Part shown: positions 44,301 to 52,637 of the stretch, piece by piece | Layout of the letters: each line of letters begins with the position of its first letter | Numbering within the stretch: the stretch's first letter is position 1 | Source: Bradyrhizobium sp. BTAi1 | Lineage (GTDB): Bacteria > Pseudomonadota > Alphaproteobacteria > Rhizobiales > Xanthobacteraceae | Reading direction: 5' to 3' | DNA: 64,000 bases | Assembly: GCF_000015165.1 (NCBI RefSeq) | Contig: NC_009485.1 | Span: 2,272,001-2,336,000, forward strand | Translations under genes and position numbers: made by a program | Notes under the pieces: model-generated | Seen by the model: only the letters and a program-made list of their open reading frames with translations | The model's database searches: none | Told to the model about the DNA's origin: nothing

Positions 44301-44417
44301 GCGCTGAAGCTGATCGCGTTCGGCGACCGGCAGTCGCTTTCGCTCGGCTACAACGCCGTGGTGGGAAGCGCCTATCTCGAGCAGTCGGCCGTGCTGAAAG
44401 TTCGCGCCGAGTTCTGA
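41340..44417 (+). CDS. Autotransporter (type Va secretion) with large beta-helix-like passenger
   Basis: The 1025-residue protein has a signal peptide (AAAAGVVLLSAWMTTGGAKA, cut after AKA near residue 30), a long passenger rich in Asn, Thr, Gly and Ser with repeated NNAG/NSGT-type turns (NNVVINNAGWLSL, TVNNTGTLAATQN, ITNSGTIS-like), and a C-terminal 12-strand translocator (about 750-1025) ending in LKVRAEF with terminal Phe. The barrel has the usual GSLIG, GLVAGIDQRIGSASRIGAAFGYA and YGAYVQPSWYVSGSAG blocks. It should display the passenger at the cell surface. No protease or known adhesin motif was recognised. TTG start behind GGGGGA, the same arrangement as in the receptor before it. Confidence 0.93.
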   Translation: MDSKIRKRSEAAAAGVVLLSAWMTTGGAKAECTTPGVAVSCSGSITTAVTVYDAAAATATPASGSNAYTPANPAFPARGYNPNPPTAIITLDATANRTLVTNTQAGLADRGMIAANFSNAENPAVNNVVINNAGWLSLTTSQLSAGRLHVVVADSQVNRFTVNNTGTLAATQNVFSTFDPARLTVSTGATATARYNGTNLAIISALYSDDNTNSFVLNNRAGGTVSATGHFAAAYYGRAATIIANSGTIANTDWTAASRFYDGHWAIAAFAGAEFRTVAGSNPDTPLYAFDSNGNVTVSETKTLNLTNTAGGVIKGDILALDTNPLTTAAGRASGQAFPLTGSGSNSGPRDSVIANAGLIQGNLYLGSGAHNVTNSGTISGKIEVDQSASRGSFTKGIAGTAAGTFSSSGTGTDAGGRACPAAGTNTTDPLCAATTAQAASFSGARNFRLVNSGRLDGDITIIDQRGASNTILLRGTGFSGNVVARNGIGSNALTLDGVTSLASVVNFGMLDLMKSQVTVNSVNGVQLVDNAVLRTTIYGPGGTAAAPSTNLGNISGRLAFAGTGTIAPRLQGIVRDGDVYRVATSVSTAPLNVDFSGALVSFNADSTTGALLLKANVRSPASIAGLSPSSLAALDHLVGYRGGNAQLQALGGAVQSLRSDNEVRRAGDQLRPFVNGAQIEVPLATAALLQGQIDNRLTAAAAGASPNARVASAFADDTDPLTSVLLAFAPTKARPTLKAPAVVPEPERTVWGSLIGTNISQREVGGVAGYAGNTGGLVAGIDQRIGSASRIGAAFGYAASAMDDKTAAGDSVGIQHYQGTVYGAYVQPSWYVSGSAGVALLDYTTTRRIGFAGFADSVSGSHKGWLTVGRAELGVPVKVDQAVLTPFAGVAFAHLDQQGYTEASAAGAALTIAKQTTNSVRSNLGLRSMIPLLVTSTYGFGLETLAAWRHEFGNTAQTVTAGFAGGAGTFFAAGPSPTRDTAELGAALKLIAFGDRQSLSLGYNAVVGSAYLEQSAVLKVRAEF

Positions 44418-44754
44418 GCTCCCCCAGCACCGGATGGACGTGCGCGGCAGCTCGCGAAGAGGCCGGGAGCAATCCCGGCCTCTTCGTTCGTCGTATGGAT
44501 GCCTGTCGAACAGCAAGCCTGGAAGCTGATTCGCTGCGCCTCTTCGTCGGACGACGACCGCGTGTCGTGATCGGCCCTGATCATGGTGGGTGCCGGGAGG
44601 TTCTCCCGGGCTTAACGAGAACAGCTCAGCGCCTGGCATTGGAATTTACGACGACGGCGCGATGCACGCCGATCGTCCTCGCCAACTACGAACTTCCGCC
44701 ATGAAGCTCATCGAACTGTTGCGCATCCTTTGCAGCGAGCAACGAGGTGCAGAC
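44418..44754. other. Intergenic after autotransporter
   Basis: The gap holds the terminator at 44456-44485 and a second GC hairpin near 44591-44610 (CCGGGAG / CTCCCGG). No other gene is seen; frames in this stretch that extend the next gene upstream lack ribosome sites. Confidence 0.5.
44456..44485 (+). terminator. Terminator of autotransporter gene
   Basis: A 13-bp perfect stem (GAAGAGGCCGGGA / TCCCGGCCTCTTC) closes a GCAA tetraloop 38 bases past the stop. The T run is short (TTCGTTCG). Confidence 0.85.
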
Positions 44755-45216
44755 ATGTCCGACCGGCCGTCAACATTCGAACCGATCAGCGCATCAGGAC
44801 CGATGGCCTCGCGTCGGCCGACCGTCCTCCGTCGCACGCTCGGAGCCATGGCGTTGCTCATTCTCTCGGCCGGTCTCGCGATGTGGTGTCCGCTCCGATG
44901 CGACGCGACGGCGCGCGATCTCGACGGGCGTTATGCGAACTCGCCGCTCAAGGCCTGGTTCGAAAGTCTTCGCTCGGCCAAGGGGCCGTGCTGCTCGGAT
45001 GCGGACGGGACCGCGCTGTCCGATATCGATTGGGAGATGCAGGATGGCCGCTACCGGGTGCGGATTGAAGGTCTATGGTGGGACGTTCCGGAGGACGCTG
45101 TCGTCGCCGGGCCCAATCGCGCCGGCCGGACGATGGTCTGGCCGGTCTATTATCGCCAGCTCGACAAGGTGCTGCGCATCGAAGTGCGCTGCTTTCTGCC
45201 GGGAAGCATGACCTGA
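44755..45216 (+). CDS. Secreted small Cys-containing protein, unknown function
   Basis: The 153-residue protein has a hydrophobic N-terminal helix (LGAMALLILSAGLAMWCPL, about 30-48) and a mature part reading RYANSPLKAWFESLRSAKGPCCSDADG...DWEMQDGRYRVRIEGLWWDVPEDAVVAGPNRAGRTMVWPVYYR...IRCFLPGS-like. I recall many near-identical hypothetical proteins in Bradyrhizobium with the CCSDADG and RTMVWP motifs, but no function. I prefer the ATG at 44755, since GAGGT sits 7 bases before it. A periplasmic location is likely. Confidence 0.82.
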   Translation: MSDRPSTFEPISASGPMASRRPTVLRRTLGAMALLILSAGLAMWCPLRCDATARDLDGRYANSPLKAWFESLRSAKGPCCSDADGTALSDIDWEMQDGRYRVRIEGLWWDVPEDAVVAGPNRAGRTMVWPVYYRQLDKVLRIEVRCFLPGSMT

Positions 45217-45298
45217 GGGGGACCATCCAAAGTGGTGGTGAGACCGCAGAGCGGCGGTCTCACCAGGTTTGCGGGGCGTGAACGCGCGACGCCGGGCG

Positions 45299-46396
45299 CT
45301 ATTCTGCTGCCTGAGACGCCTGCAGCGTGGGATAGTCGGTGTAGCCCTTGGCGCCGCCGCCATAGAGTGTCGCGCGATCGAGCTCGTTGAGCGGTGCGTT
45401 CTGCTTGAGCCGCTCGACCAGGTCCGGATTGGCGATGAAGGGCCGCCCGAACGCGATCAAATCGGCGGCGTTGGCATCGAGCTGCTTGTTGGCCAGCGCG
45501 AGGTCGTAGCCATTATTGGCGATGTAGGTGCCCTTGAAGCGCTTGCGCAGCGAGGCATAGTCGAACGGCGCCACGTCGCGCGGGCCGCCGGTCGCGCCCT
45601 CGATGACATGGATGTAGACGAGCTTCAGCGCGTTGAGCTGGTCGACGATATAGTCGAACAGGGCCTGCGGATTGGAATCGGAGATGTCGTTCGCGGGGGT
45701 CACCGGCGACAGGCGGATGCCGGTCTTGTCGGCGCCGATCGCCTCCGAGACCGCCTTGGCGACCTCCAGCATCAGCCGGGCGCGGTTCTCGATCGATCCG
45801 CCATAGGCATCGGTGCGCTTGTTGGCGCCGTCCTTGGCGAACTGGTCGAGCAGATAGCCGTTGGCGCCATGAATCTCGACGCCGTCGAAGCCGGCTTCGA
45901 TCGCGTTCAGCGCGGCCTGCTTGAACGCCTGGACGATCCCCGGGATCTCGGCGAGCTCTAGCGCGCGGGGCGCCGAGACATCGGTGAAGGCGCCGCCGAC
46001 AAAGGTCTTGGTCTTGGCGGCGATCGCCGACGGGGCGACGGGCGCGCCGCCATGAGGCTGCAGCGAGACATGTGAGATGCGGCCGACATGCCAGAGCTGG
46101 ATGAAGATGCGCCCACCCTTGGCATGTACCGCGTCCGTGACCTTGCGCCAGCCGGCGATCTGCTCCTTGGAGTAGATGCCGGGCGTGTCCTGGTAGCCCT
46201 GGCCCTGCTGCGAGACCTGGCTGGCCTCGGAGATCAAGAGGCCGGCGCTGGCGCGCTGGGCGTAATAGGTGGCGGTCAGCGGGCCGGCGGCCAGGCCTTC
46301 GACGGCGCGGTTGCGCGTCAACGGTGCCATCACGGCGCGATTGGCGAGAGTGATCGGACCAAGCTTGTACGGCTCGAACAGTTTCGATGTGCTCAT
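45299..46396 (-). CDS. Old-yellow-enzyme family ene-reductase (FMN)
   Basis: This 365-residue TIM-barrel flavoprotein has MAPLTRNRA near its start (23-31), the substrate-binding pair His176 and Asn179 in EIHGANGYLLDQF with Tyr181 as likely proton donor, then RTDAYGGSIENRARLMLEV and, at the end, ADLIAFGRPFIANPDLVERLK. It reduces activated C=C bonds (enones, maleimides, nitro compounds) with NAD(P)H, as NemA does. AAGGGAAG precedes the ATG at 46396. It may share a transcript with the SDR gene upstream (218-base gap). Confidence 0.94.
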   Translation of the reverse strand: MSTSKLFEPYKLGPITLANRAVMAPLTRNRAVEGLAAGPLTATYYAQRASAGLLISEASQVSQQGQGYQDTPGIYSKEQIAGWRKVTDAVHAKGGRIFIQLWHVGRISHVSLQPHGGAPVAPSAIAAKTKTFVGGAFTDVSAPRALELAEIPGIVQAFKQAALNAIEAGFDGVEIHGANGYLLDQFAKDGANKRTDAYGGSIENRARLMLEVAKAVSEAIGADKTGIRLSPVTPANDISDSNPQALFDYIVDQLNALKLVYIHVIEGATGGPRDVAPFDYASLRKRFKGTYIANNGYDLALANKQLDANAADLIAFGRPFIANPDLVERLKQNAPLNELDRATLYGGGAKGYTDYPTLQASQAAE

Positions 46397-46613
46397 CGGC
46401 TCTTCCCTTGGAGAGGACAGGTGAGGGTCAATTGTGCATTGCCGCAGACGGCACAATGGCCCGAGCCATTCCAAAAATGCGGGTGGGTTCCGCGCAAGTG
46501 GCGCAGGATGGAATTCCATCCAGGGCGTCGTTTGCAGCAGGAAATGGTCAAGGCTGGCGTGTTGCTCTGTCGGCCCAAGCGCTTGACGGGTTCGGCCCTG
46601 AGATTCACCTGAA

Positions 46614-47381
46614 CTACGGCAGCGTGACACCGGTCAATTCGGCCAATCTGGCGATGAGTTTGTCCTGGAACGTCCGTTCGACTGCCTCCTCGGCCGGTTC
46701 CTGCTGCCGGAGGTGATGCCAATAGCGTCCGCTGACCAGGGCTTCGGGATCGTCGCTGACCGCCAGCCAGGTCTGGGTCCGCTGTCCGGTTTCGATGTCG
46801 ACAGGGGCGCTCGTCCCACCCATTCTCGTCTGCACCCAACCGGGATCGACCGCGTTGCTCAGCACCTCTGGCCAGAGCCGCGCCAGCGCCAAGGCCAGCG
46901 CCACGACGTGCAGCTTGGTCTCGGCATAGGCCTTTGCCGAATCCCACGGGCGCGTCGTCCAGTCGAGATCGGTCAGCGAGCCTTCTCCGCCGCGGTGCAG
47001 CCCGCTGCTGAGATACACCAGTCGGGCGGGGCGTTCGATCAGCGCTGTCAGCACGTACGGCGCGAGCGTGTTGATGGCGAGGGTGGTGGCATGTCCTTCC
47101 GGAGTCGCGCCGCGATCCGGTTGAGAATAGACGCCGGCATTATGGATGATCGCGTCCATGCGCCCGATCGCATTGACCTGGTCTGCGATGCGCCGCGTCT
47201 CCTCGGCGCTGCGGAGATCGCCCACCGCGATCCCGGCCGCGCGCGATCCGAGCTCGCCGAGCGCCGCGGCGCGATCGGCCGAGCGCGCATGCAGCACCAC
47301 CCGATGGCCCTGATCGAGCAGCGATTGCGCCGCGGCCCGGCCGAGCCCGTCCGCGCTCCCGGTAATGAAGACGATGGCCAT
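46614..47381 (-). CDS. Short-chain dehydrogenase/reductase
   Basis: This 255-residue Rossmann protein has TGSADGLGRA (7-16) as the nucleotide-binding site, NAG at 81-83, the catalytic Ser (LSSG, 125-126) and the YxxxK pair Tyr152/Lys156 (AYAETK). It is of classical SDR type with NADP preference suggested by the basic HARSADR after strand 2. The substrate is unknown. The longer frame upstream of the ATG at 47381 lacks SDR likeness. Next to an ene-reductase and a tautomerase, it may take part in carbonyl or enone turnover. Confidence 0.92.
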   Translation of the reverse strand: MAIVFITGSADGLGRAAAQSLLDQGHRVVLHARSADRAAALGELGSRAAGIAVGDLRSAEETRRIADQVNAIGRMDAIIHNAGVYSQPDRGATPEGHATTLAINTLAPYVLTALIERPARLVYLSSGLHRGGEGSLTDLDWTTRPWDSAKAYAETKLHVVALALALARLWPEVLSNAVDPGWVQTRMGGTSAPVDIETGQRTQTWLAVSDDPEALVSGRYWHHLRQQEPAEEAVERTFQDKLIARLAELTGVTLP

Positions 47382-47525
47382 ACGCTGGTTCTCCGAATGC
47401 TCACGGCGGCATTTAGCTGCGACGGCGCCAGCCCGCAACTCGGGCGTCCCGCCCGCGCAGACCCGAACCCGATCGGGTACGGCTGCCGATCACAACGCCT
47501 TGCGCGCGATCATAGCAGCATCAGC

Positions 47526-47756
47526 TCACTGCGGATCGTAGCCGGGCTTCTTGTAGATCGTGTCAGCCTTGTCGATGATGTCGGGCCTGTACACTTTTGC
47601 CGTCCACTCGTTCGGGGTGACATCTTCGATGCCGACCGAGACCGAGTCTTCGCCGGAATTGAGCGTGCGTGTCACCGCTTCGGTGAGGGCCCGTGCGAGC
47701 GCCTGCTTCTGTTGTTCGGACCTGCCCGGGTAGAGTTTGACGATAACGTGAGGCAT
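47526..47756 (-). CDS. 4-oxalocrotonate tautomerase-like protein
   Basis: The 76-residue protein starts [28 protein letters not shown]. After removal of Met the N-terminal Pro is the general base of this superfamily, as in 4-OT. Arg12-like and the later region ([19 protein letters not shown]) fit YwhB/DmpI-like members. AAAGGAC lies 9 bases before the ATG. It probably converts keto-enol forms of a small acid. It lies 26 bases after the transglycosylase gene on the same strand and could share its transcript. Confidence 0.92.
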   Translation of the reverse strand: MPHVIVKLYPGRSEQQKQALARALTEAVTRTLNSGEDSVSVGIEDVTPNEWTAKVYRPDIIDKADTIYKKPGYDPQ

Positions 47757-47782
47757 TGCCGTTGTCCTTTGGCCGAGGATGA

Positions 47783-49105
47783 TCAGCGCGTGGCAGTGGT
47801 CGTCGCCGGCGCGGCCTGAGCGCGCGGCGTGTTGCCGCGCATCCGCGCCAGCAGCTCTGCCGTCGGCCAGGAATCTGCGGGCAGGCCGAGCCGCAGCTGC
47901 ATGGTCTTGACGGCGATGCGGCTCTGCTGGCCCAGCACGCCGTCGACCTTGCCGACGTCGAAGCCGGCTTTCACCAGCAGCTGCTGCAGCTCCTTGATCT
48001 CGTTGAACGGCAGTTGCGCGACCGGGCCGCTGGCTTTGCGCATCGGCGCGGCGCCGGCGATGCGGGTGGCGAGATAGGCCGCGGTGGTCGAATAGATCAG
48101 CGAATTGTTCCATTCGGTGTAGGCGGCGAAATTGGCATAGGCCAGGAACGCCGGGCCGTTGCGGCCCATCGGCAGCAGCACGGACGCTTCCAGCGCATCA
48201 TTCGGCAGCGGCCGTCCGTCGGCATAGGTCACGCCGAGGCCGATCCATTTGCTGCGCGGCGCCTTGACGGTGAGATCGGCCTGCTCCCAGGGGAAGGTTG
48301 GAGGCACGCGGATCTCCTCCAGCCAGGGCTCGCCGCGGCGCCATTTGAGGCCGGTCGCGATATAGTTGGCGGTCGAGCCGATCACGTCGGGCGCGCTGCG
48401 CAAGAGGTCGCGGCGGCCGTCGCCGTCATAGTCGACGGCATAGGTGACATAATGCGTCGGCAGGAACTGGGTCTGGCCGAGCTCGCCGGCCCAGGAGCCG
48501 ATCATCTCGGTGGGCGAGAGGTCGCCACGGTCGATGACTTTCAGCGCGGCAATGGTCTCGTTCTGGAAGCGCTCGCTGCGGCGGCAATCATAGGCCAGCG
48601 ACACCAGCGAGGGCAGCACCGGCAGGTTGCCCATATTGGCGCCGAAATCGCTCTCCAGGCCCCAGAACGCCGCGATGACCGCCGGCGGCACGCCATAGTC
48701 CTTCTCAGCGCGGGCGAATGCCGCCGCATGCATCTTGATATGCTGCTGGCCGTTCTGCATCCGGTAGACCGCCGCCATGCGGCCGGCGAATTCGGTGAAC
48801 AGCTGGCCGAATACGCGCTGGCCGCGGTCGCGGTTGACGATGCCCTGGTCGTAGGTGAGGTAGGGCGATGCTGCGGCGATGGCGCGCTGCGACACGCCTT
48901 CGGCCACGGCGCGCTGCTTCAGCTCGGCGAGAAAGCGGTCGAAGCTCTGGCCGTTATGACAGGAGGCGGCGCGCATCGAGGGCGCCGGCTTCGGTCGGGG
49001 CGCAGCCGCCTCCGGCGCCATTTGCGCCGACGCGCCGACAACCAGCATGAAGGAGGTCGCGAGCGCGCTGAAGGTCACGCGCAAGGCAGTCGAAGAGCTT
49101 CGCAT
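47783..49105 (-). CDS. Lytic murein transglycosylase, MltB family with PG-binding domain
   Basis: This is a 440-residue protein. After a signal peptide (to about residue 28) comes a C-terminal-type SLT_2/MltB catalytic domain (about 50-340) with the catalytic Glu151 in [13 protein letters not shown], then [33 protein letters not shown], typical of the family. A peptidoglycan-binding domain lies at about 365-425 ([35 protein letters not shown]). It cleaves cell-wall glycans in the periplasm to 1,6-anhydro ends. No lipoprotein cysteine is seen, so it is a soluble form. Confidence 0.94.
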   Translation of the reverse strand: MRSSSTALRVTFSALATSFMLVVGASAQMAPEAAAPRPKPAPSMRAASCHNGQSFDRFLAELKQRAVAEGVSQRAIAAASPYLTYDQGIVNRDRGQRVFGQLFTEFAGRMAAVYRMQNGQQHIKMHAAAFARAEKDYGVPPAVIAAFWGLESDFGANMGNLPVLPSLVSLAYDCRRSERFQNETIAALKVIDRGDLSPTEMIGSWAGELGQTQFLPTHYVTYAVDYDGDGRRDLLRSAPDVIGSTANYIATGLKWRRGEPWLEEIRVPPTFPWEQADLTVKAPRSKWIGLGVTYADGRPLPNDALEASVLLPMGRNGPAFLAYANFAAYTEWNNSLIYSTTAAYLATRIAGAAPMRKASGPVAQLPFNEIKELQQLLVKAGFDVGKVDGVLGQQSRIAVKTMQLRLGLPADSWPTAELLARMRGNTPRAQAAPATTTATR

Positions 49106-49189
49106 CCGGTCTCACCGATGGCTGTCTAATTCCTTGTCGGACCATCGATATCCGATCCGGGGTGCGGCAGGGAAGGGGGCGCGCGAAGA

Positions 49190-49220
49190 GCGAATAGGGA
49201 ACGGCAAGACCCCTATTCGC
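49190..49220 (-). terminator. Hairpin between phosphoglucomutase and transglycosylase genes
   Basis: GCGAATAGGG and CCCTATTCGC form a perfect 10-bp stem with an 11-base loop; TATTCGCCA-type half copies follow. It lies just past the pgm stop and looks like a dispersed repeat used as a terminator. Confidence 0.55.
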
Positions 49221-49245
49221 CACTCGCTATTCGCCATTCACTTTT

Positions 49246-50886
49246 TTACGCCACCTTGGCCAGCGCCGCCTGCGCCTCGCTCTGGATGCGCTTGAGATGT
49301 TCGGCATCGCGGAAGCTCTCGGCATAGAGCTTGTTGACGTCCTCGGTGCCGGACGGCCGCGCCGCGAACCAGCCATAATCGGTCTCGACCTTGATGCCGC
49401 CGAACGACTGGCCGTTGCCGGGCGCTTTGGTGTGCACGACGCGGACCGGATCGCCGGCGAGCTCGGTCAGGTTCAACTGCTCCGGCGTCAGCGCCTTCAG
49501 CGCGGCCTTCTGTGGCGGGCTCGCCGGGACGTCGATCCGCTCATAGACCGGCGCACCCAGCTCCGACGTCAGCTCCTTGTAGAGCTCGCTCGGATCGCGG
49601 CCGCGCCTGGCCATGATCTCGGCCGCGAGCAGGCCGAGGATGAGGCCGTCCTTGTCAGTGGTCCAGACCGTGCCGTCGCGCTTGAGGAACGAGGCGCCGG
49701 CGCTCTCCTCGCCGGCAAAGCCGAAGCTGCCGGAGTGAAGGCCCTCGACGAACCATTTGAAGCCGACGGGCGTCTCGACCAGCTTTCGCCCGAGCTTGCG
49801 TGCGACGCGGTCAATCAGGGAGCTCGACACGATGGTCTTGCCGATCGCAGCGTCGCTGCGCCAGTCGGGCCGGTGCGCGAACAGATAGGAGATCGCGGTC
49901 GCCAGATAATGGTTCGGATTCATCAGGCCGCCCGAGCGCGTCACGATGCCGTGACGATCGGCATCGGTGTCGTTGGCGAAGGCGACGTCGAAGCGCTCGC
50001 GCATGCCGATCAGGCTCGCCATCGCGTAAGGTGACGAGCAGTCCATGCGGATCTTGCCGTCCCAATCCGCGGTCATGAAGCGGAAAGTGGGATCGACGAG
50101 ATCGTTGACGATGGTGGCGTTGAGCCCGTAGCGCTCGATCAGCGGCGCCCCATAGGCGATGGCGGCGCCGCCGAGCGGATCGATGCCGATCTTGACGCCT
50201 GCGGCCTTGATGGCGTCGAGGTCGACCGTGTTGGCGAGGTCGGCGACATAAGGCGTGATGTAGTCGTAAGGATGCACTGAGCCGCGCTGCCTGGCTTTCG
50301 TGTAGCTGATGCGCGACACGCCATCGAGTTCGTTGGCCAGATAGATATTGGCCTGCCGCTCGATCTCCCCGGTGGCATCGGTGTCGGCCGGGCCGCCATG
50401 CGGCGGATTGTACTTGTAGCCGCCATCTTCTGGCGGGTTATGCGACGGCGTGATGACCACGCCGTCGGCGAGGTGCTCCGTACGGCCCTTGTTGTAGGCG
50501 ATGATGGCGTGCGAAATCACCGGCGTCGGCGTGTAGCCGCCGTCCTTGTCGACCATCACGTCGACGCCATTGGCGCCGAACACTTCGAGCGCGCTGGCGA
50601 GGGCCGGCTCGGCGAGGGCGTGGGTATCGATGCCGACGAACAGCGGACCATCAAGCCCGTGCTGACGTCGGTAGTCACAGAGCGCCTGCGTGGTGGCGAG
50701 AATGTGGTTTTCGTTGAAGCCCGTCTTGAGCGACGAGCCGCGATGGCCGGAGGTGCCGAACGCGACCCGCTGGGTCGGCTCATGCGGATCGGGCTTGAGC
50801 GCATAATAGGCCGTGATCAGCCGCGGAATGTTGGCGAGCGCGGCATTGGCGAGCGGCTTGCCGGCAGCGGGGTCAATCTTGGCCAT
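49246..50886 (-). CDS. pgm: Phosphoglucomutase (alpha-D-glucose phosphate-specific)
   Basis: The 546-residue enzyme matches E. coli Pgm: VAFGTSGHRGSSLKTGFNE (41-59), the phosphoserine loop ITPSHNPPEDGGYKYNPPHGGPAD with Ser148, the metal loop NDTDADRHGIV, and KWFVEGLHSGSFGFAGEESAGASFLKRDGTVWTTDKDG. The C-terminus carries the phosphate-binding RPSGTEDVNKLYAESF. It interconverts glucose-1-phosphate and glucose-6-phosphate, feeding UDP-glucose and so the glucan made by OpgGH encoded later in the window. Confidence 0.97.
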   Translation of the reverse strand: MAKIDPAAGKPLANAALANIPRLITAYYALKPDPHEPTQRVAFGTSGHRGSSLKTGFNENHILATTQALCDYRRQHGLDGPLFVGIDTHALAEPALASALEVFGANGVDVMVDKDGGYTPTPVISHAIIAYNKGRTEHLADGVVITPSHNPPEDGGYKYNPPHGGPADTDATGEIERQANIYLANELDGVSRISYTKARQRGSVHPYDYITPYVADLANTVDLDAIKAAGVKIGIDPLGGAAIAYGAPLIERYGLNATIVNDLVDPTFRFMTADWDGKIRMDCSSPYAMASLIGMRERFDVAFANDTDADRHGIVTRSGGLMNPNHYLATAISYLFAHRPDWRSDAAIGKTIVSSSLIDRVARKLGRKLVETPVGFKWFVEGLHSGSFGFAGEESAGASFLKRDGTVWTTDKDGLILGLLAAEIMARRGRDPSELYKELTSELGAPVYERIDVPASPPQKAALKALTPEQLNLTELAGDPVRVVHTKAPGNGQSFGGIKVETDYGWFAARPSGTEDVNKLYAESFRDAEHLKRIQSEAQAALAKVA

Positions 50887-51229
50887 GGAGCATCCTTCGC
50901 AGGTTCGAAAAACGGCAGCGGCGGCGGTTCGTTCCGCGTGGCAGGCCTTGCGGCCACGATTGCCTCCGCTGTCCCGACAACAGCCGCACCATGGCCGCGG
51001 CGGGCGCTCCGATCAACGGCGAAAATCAGCCGGCATGGCCGGATAGGCTCCTATCGGCGCGGGGGCAGCCCGGCCGGATCCGCCGCTTTGTGCGCGGGCT
51101 ATTAACCACGCGGCGCTGTCCGAGCCGCCCGCGGCCGCCGCTTAAGCGTGAGTTTAACGCATCCCGATCGAGATGGTGAGCAAAGCAGACGCCCACAGGC
51201 GCGCTAGGAGAGTCGTCAGGAGCGGAAAA
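50887..51229. other. Intergenic, divergent pgm / lipoprotein
   Basis: No gene is seen in these 343 bases. There is no obvious operator palindrome; the bases at 51100-51160 (TTAAGCGTGAGTTTAACG) may be the promoter of the lipoprotein gene. Confidence 0.45.
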
Positions 51230-52066
51230 GTGAGAGCGCTTTGTATCGGCGCGTTGGCCGTGGTGTCAGCGTTGGCCCTCGGGGGCTGCAGTCACCCGGC
51301 AACGCCGCAGTTCGCGGTGCCCTGTGTGGATCTGAGCGGCCAAGCCTGCGCGGATAGTCCGCCCGTCGGCGAGCCGACCGTGCTGGCGCCTGCCGAAATC
51401 GCCGGCCAGTCGAGCCGTAAATCTGCTCCGGCCGTGGCGCGTCGGGCAAAGTTGCAGCGCAAGCATGCGCGCGCCGCCAAGCGGCGGGCCGCGTCTCACG
51501 CCACCGTGACCAAGCCCGCCGACAAGCCCAGCGACAAGACGCGAGACAAGCGGACGGAGACATCCGCGGACAAGCCGATCAACACGCCGGCGCGAACAGC
51601 CCGCCCGGAGCCAACGTCGCCGCCTGCAGCCGGCGAATCCGGCGCCAAGCCGCCGCCTGCCGTGTCGGATGTTCTACCGAACCCGGCCAAGGTGCAAAGC
51701 GAGGTCACTGTCGCGGCCGAATTGGCCGAACGGATGACGGCGTTGCGCGTGCCCGAGGTCCCTGCCGATACGCATCTCGTGGCTGTGCTCATGGCGCGTC
51801 CGAACGTGCGCGCACTCGCCGATCTCAGCGGCAAGGTGATCGCGATCGACGAGCGCTATGCGAAGTCGAACGCCAAGATCACCGCTGCGATGAACGCGGC
51901 CGGGGCGTCCGAGGTTTTGCTGCTGGAAGGCCAGGCCACTGCGATCACCCGGCTGACCAATGGCGAAGTGAGCGCGGCCGTCGTTGCTCTGGCGTCGCCC
52001 GAGGCGGCCGAGGCCTTTCCGAAGATCGCAGGTTTCCGCCTGTTCTCGGTCATGCTGACGCCGTAG
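51230..52066 (+). CDS. Lipoprotein with basic linker and binding-protein-like C-terminal domain
   Basis: The 278-residue protein starts with GTG behind AGGAG (8 bases); an ATG at 51173 would add 19 residues. The lipobox ALALGGC puts the lipid-bearing Cys at position 20. The middle (about 65-140) is a Lys/Ala/Thr-rich linker (KLQRKHARAAKRRAA, KPADKPSDKTRDKRTETS). The last 110 residues (LVAVLMARPNVRALADLSGKVIAIDERYAKSNAKITAAMNAAGASEVLLL) read like half of a periplasmic-binding-protein fold (TRAP/TAXI or SBP_bac_3 type). I do not know the ligand. The basic linker may lie on the cell wall. Confidence 0.8.
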   Translation: MRALCIGALAVVSALALGGCSHPATPQFAVPCVDLSGQACADSPPVGEPTVLAPAEIAGQSSRKSAPAVARRAKLQRKHARAAKRRAASHATVTKPADKPSDKTRDKRTETSADKPINTPARTARPEPTSPPAAGESGAKPPPAVSDVLPNPAKVQSEVTVAAELAERMTALRVPEVPADTHLVAVLMARPNVRALADLSGKVIAIDERYAKSNAKITAAMNAAGASEVLLLEGQATAITRLTNGEVSAAVVALASPEAAEAFPKIAGFRLFSVMLTP

Positions 52067-52084
52067 CCAAGCGCGGCGCGCGAA

Positions 52085-52624
52085 CTACGTCGTGGCCGTG
52101 CTGCTCGCGGGACGCGGCAGCGCCGCGCCCCTGACGGCGGCGATGCCCTTCGGGAAACCGCTGCGATCGCTGTAGAGCCGTTTGCGGCCGCGTTTCGGGT
52201 CGTGCTGTGCTGCGACATCCTTGGCCGCCAGATAGTCCAGCACGGTGATTCCGCCGACCATCACCAGCGCCGCCATCACGGTGCCGGCGCGCGGATTGCT
52301 CGGCCTGACCTCGCCGAGCAGCGTCGCCATGTCGAGACCGTCGCCGACCACGCGGCTCCATAGGCCAGCCTTCTTCTCCACCGACAGCGTCATCACGCCG
52401 GCGAGCAGTTCGCGCACACCATAGGCGCGCACCAGACCCTCGCGTCCCTGCATGCCGAGCGCGTTGGTGACGCGATGTGGCGCCAGCAGCTCCAGCGTCC
52501 CGAGCGCGATGCTGAACCAGCCGAGCCCGCGCGCCAGCCGATCCGCCGCCGTCAGCGAACTCGGGCCGGTGGAGATGATCTTGGGGTCGCCCTTCGACCT
52601 GACGAGATTGGAGAAATGAAACAT
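52085..52624 (-). CDS. Membrane-associated protein, unknown function (cyclase/dehydrase-associated type)
   Basis: The 179-residue protein has likely membrane helices LARGLGWFSIALGTLELLA (30-48), VRELLAGVMTLSV (about 70-82) and VMAALVMVGGITVLDYLAA (about 115-133), separated by short loops. The wording ADRLARGLGWFSIALGTLELLAPHRV is what I recall from N-terminal domains of cyclase/dehydrase-type proteins in rhizobia. The tail (PKRGRKRLYSDRSGFPKG) is basic. It is 13 bases after the Zn alcohol dehydrogenase on the same strand, so the two are co-transcribed. Confidence 0.8.
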   Translation of the reverse strand: MFHFSNLVRSKGDPKIISTGPSSLTAADRLARGLGWFSIALGTLELLAPHRVTNALGMQGREGLVRAYGVRELLAGVMTLSVEKKAGLWSRVVGDGLDMATLLGEVRPSNPRAGTVMAALVMVGGITVLDYLAAKDVAAQHDPKRGRKRLYSDRSGFPKGIAAVRGAALPRPASSTATT

Positions 52625-52637
52625 GCGATGCGATCCC

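Noticed and set aside
44590..44754. Longer N-terminus for the secreted protein at 44755
   Set aside because: The upstream part crosses a hairpin, has no ribosome site and puts the signal helix too far from the N-terminus.
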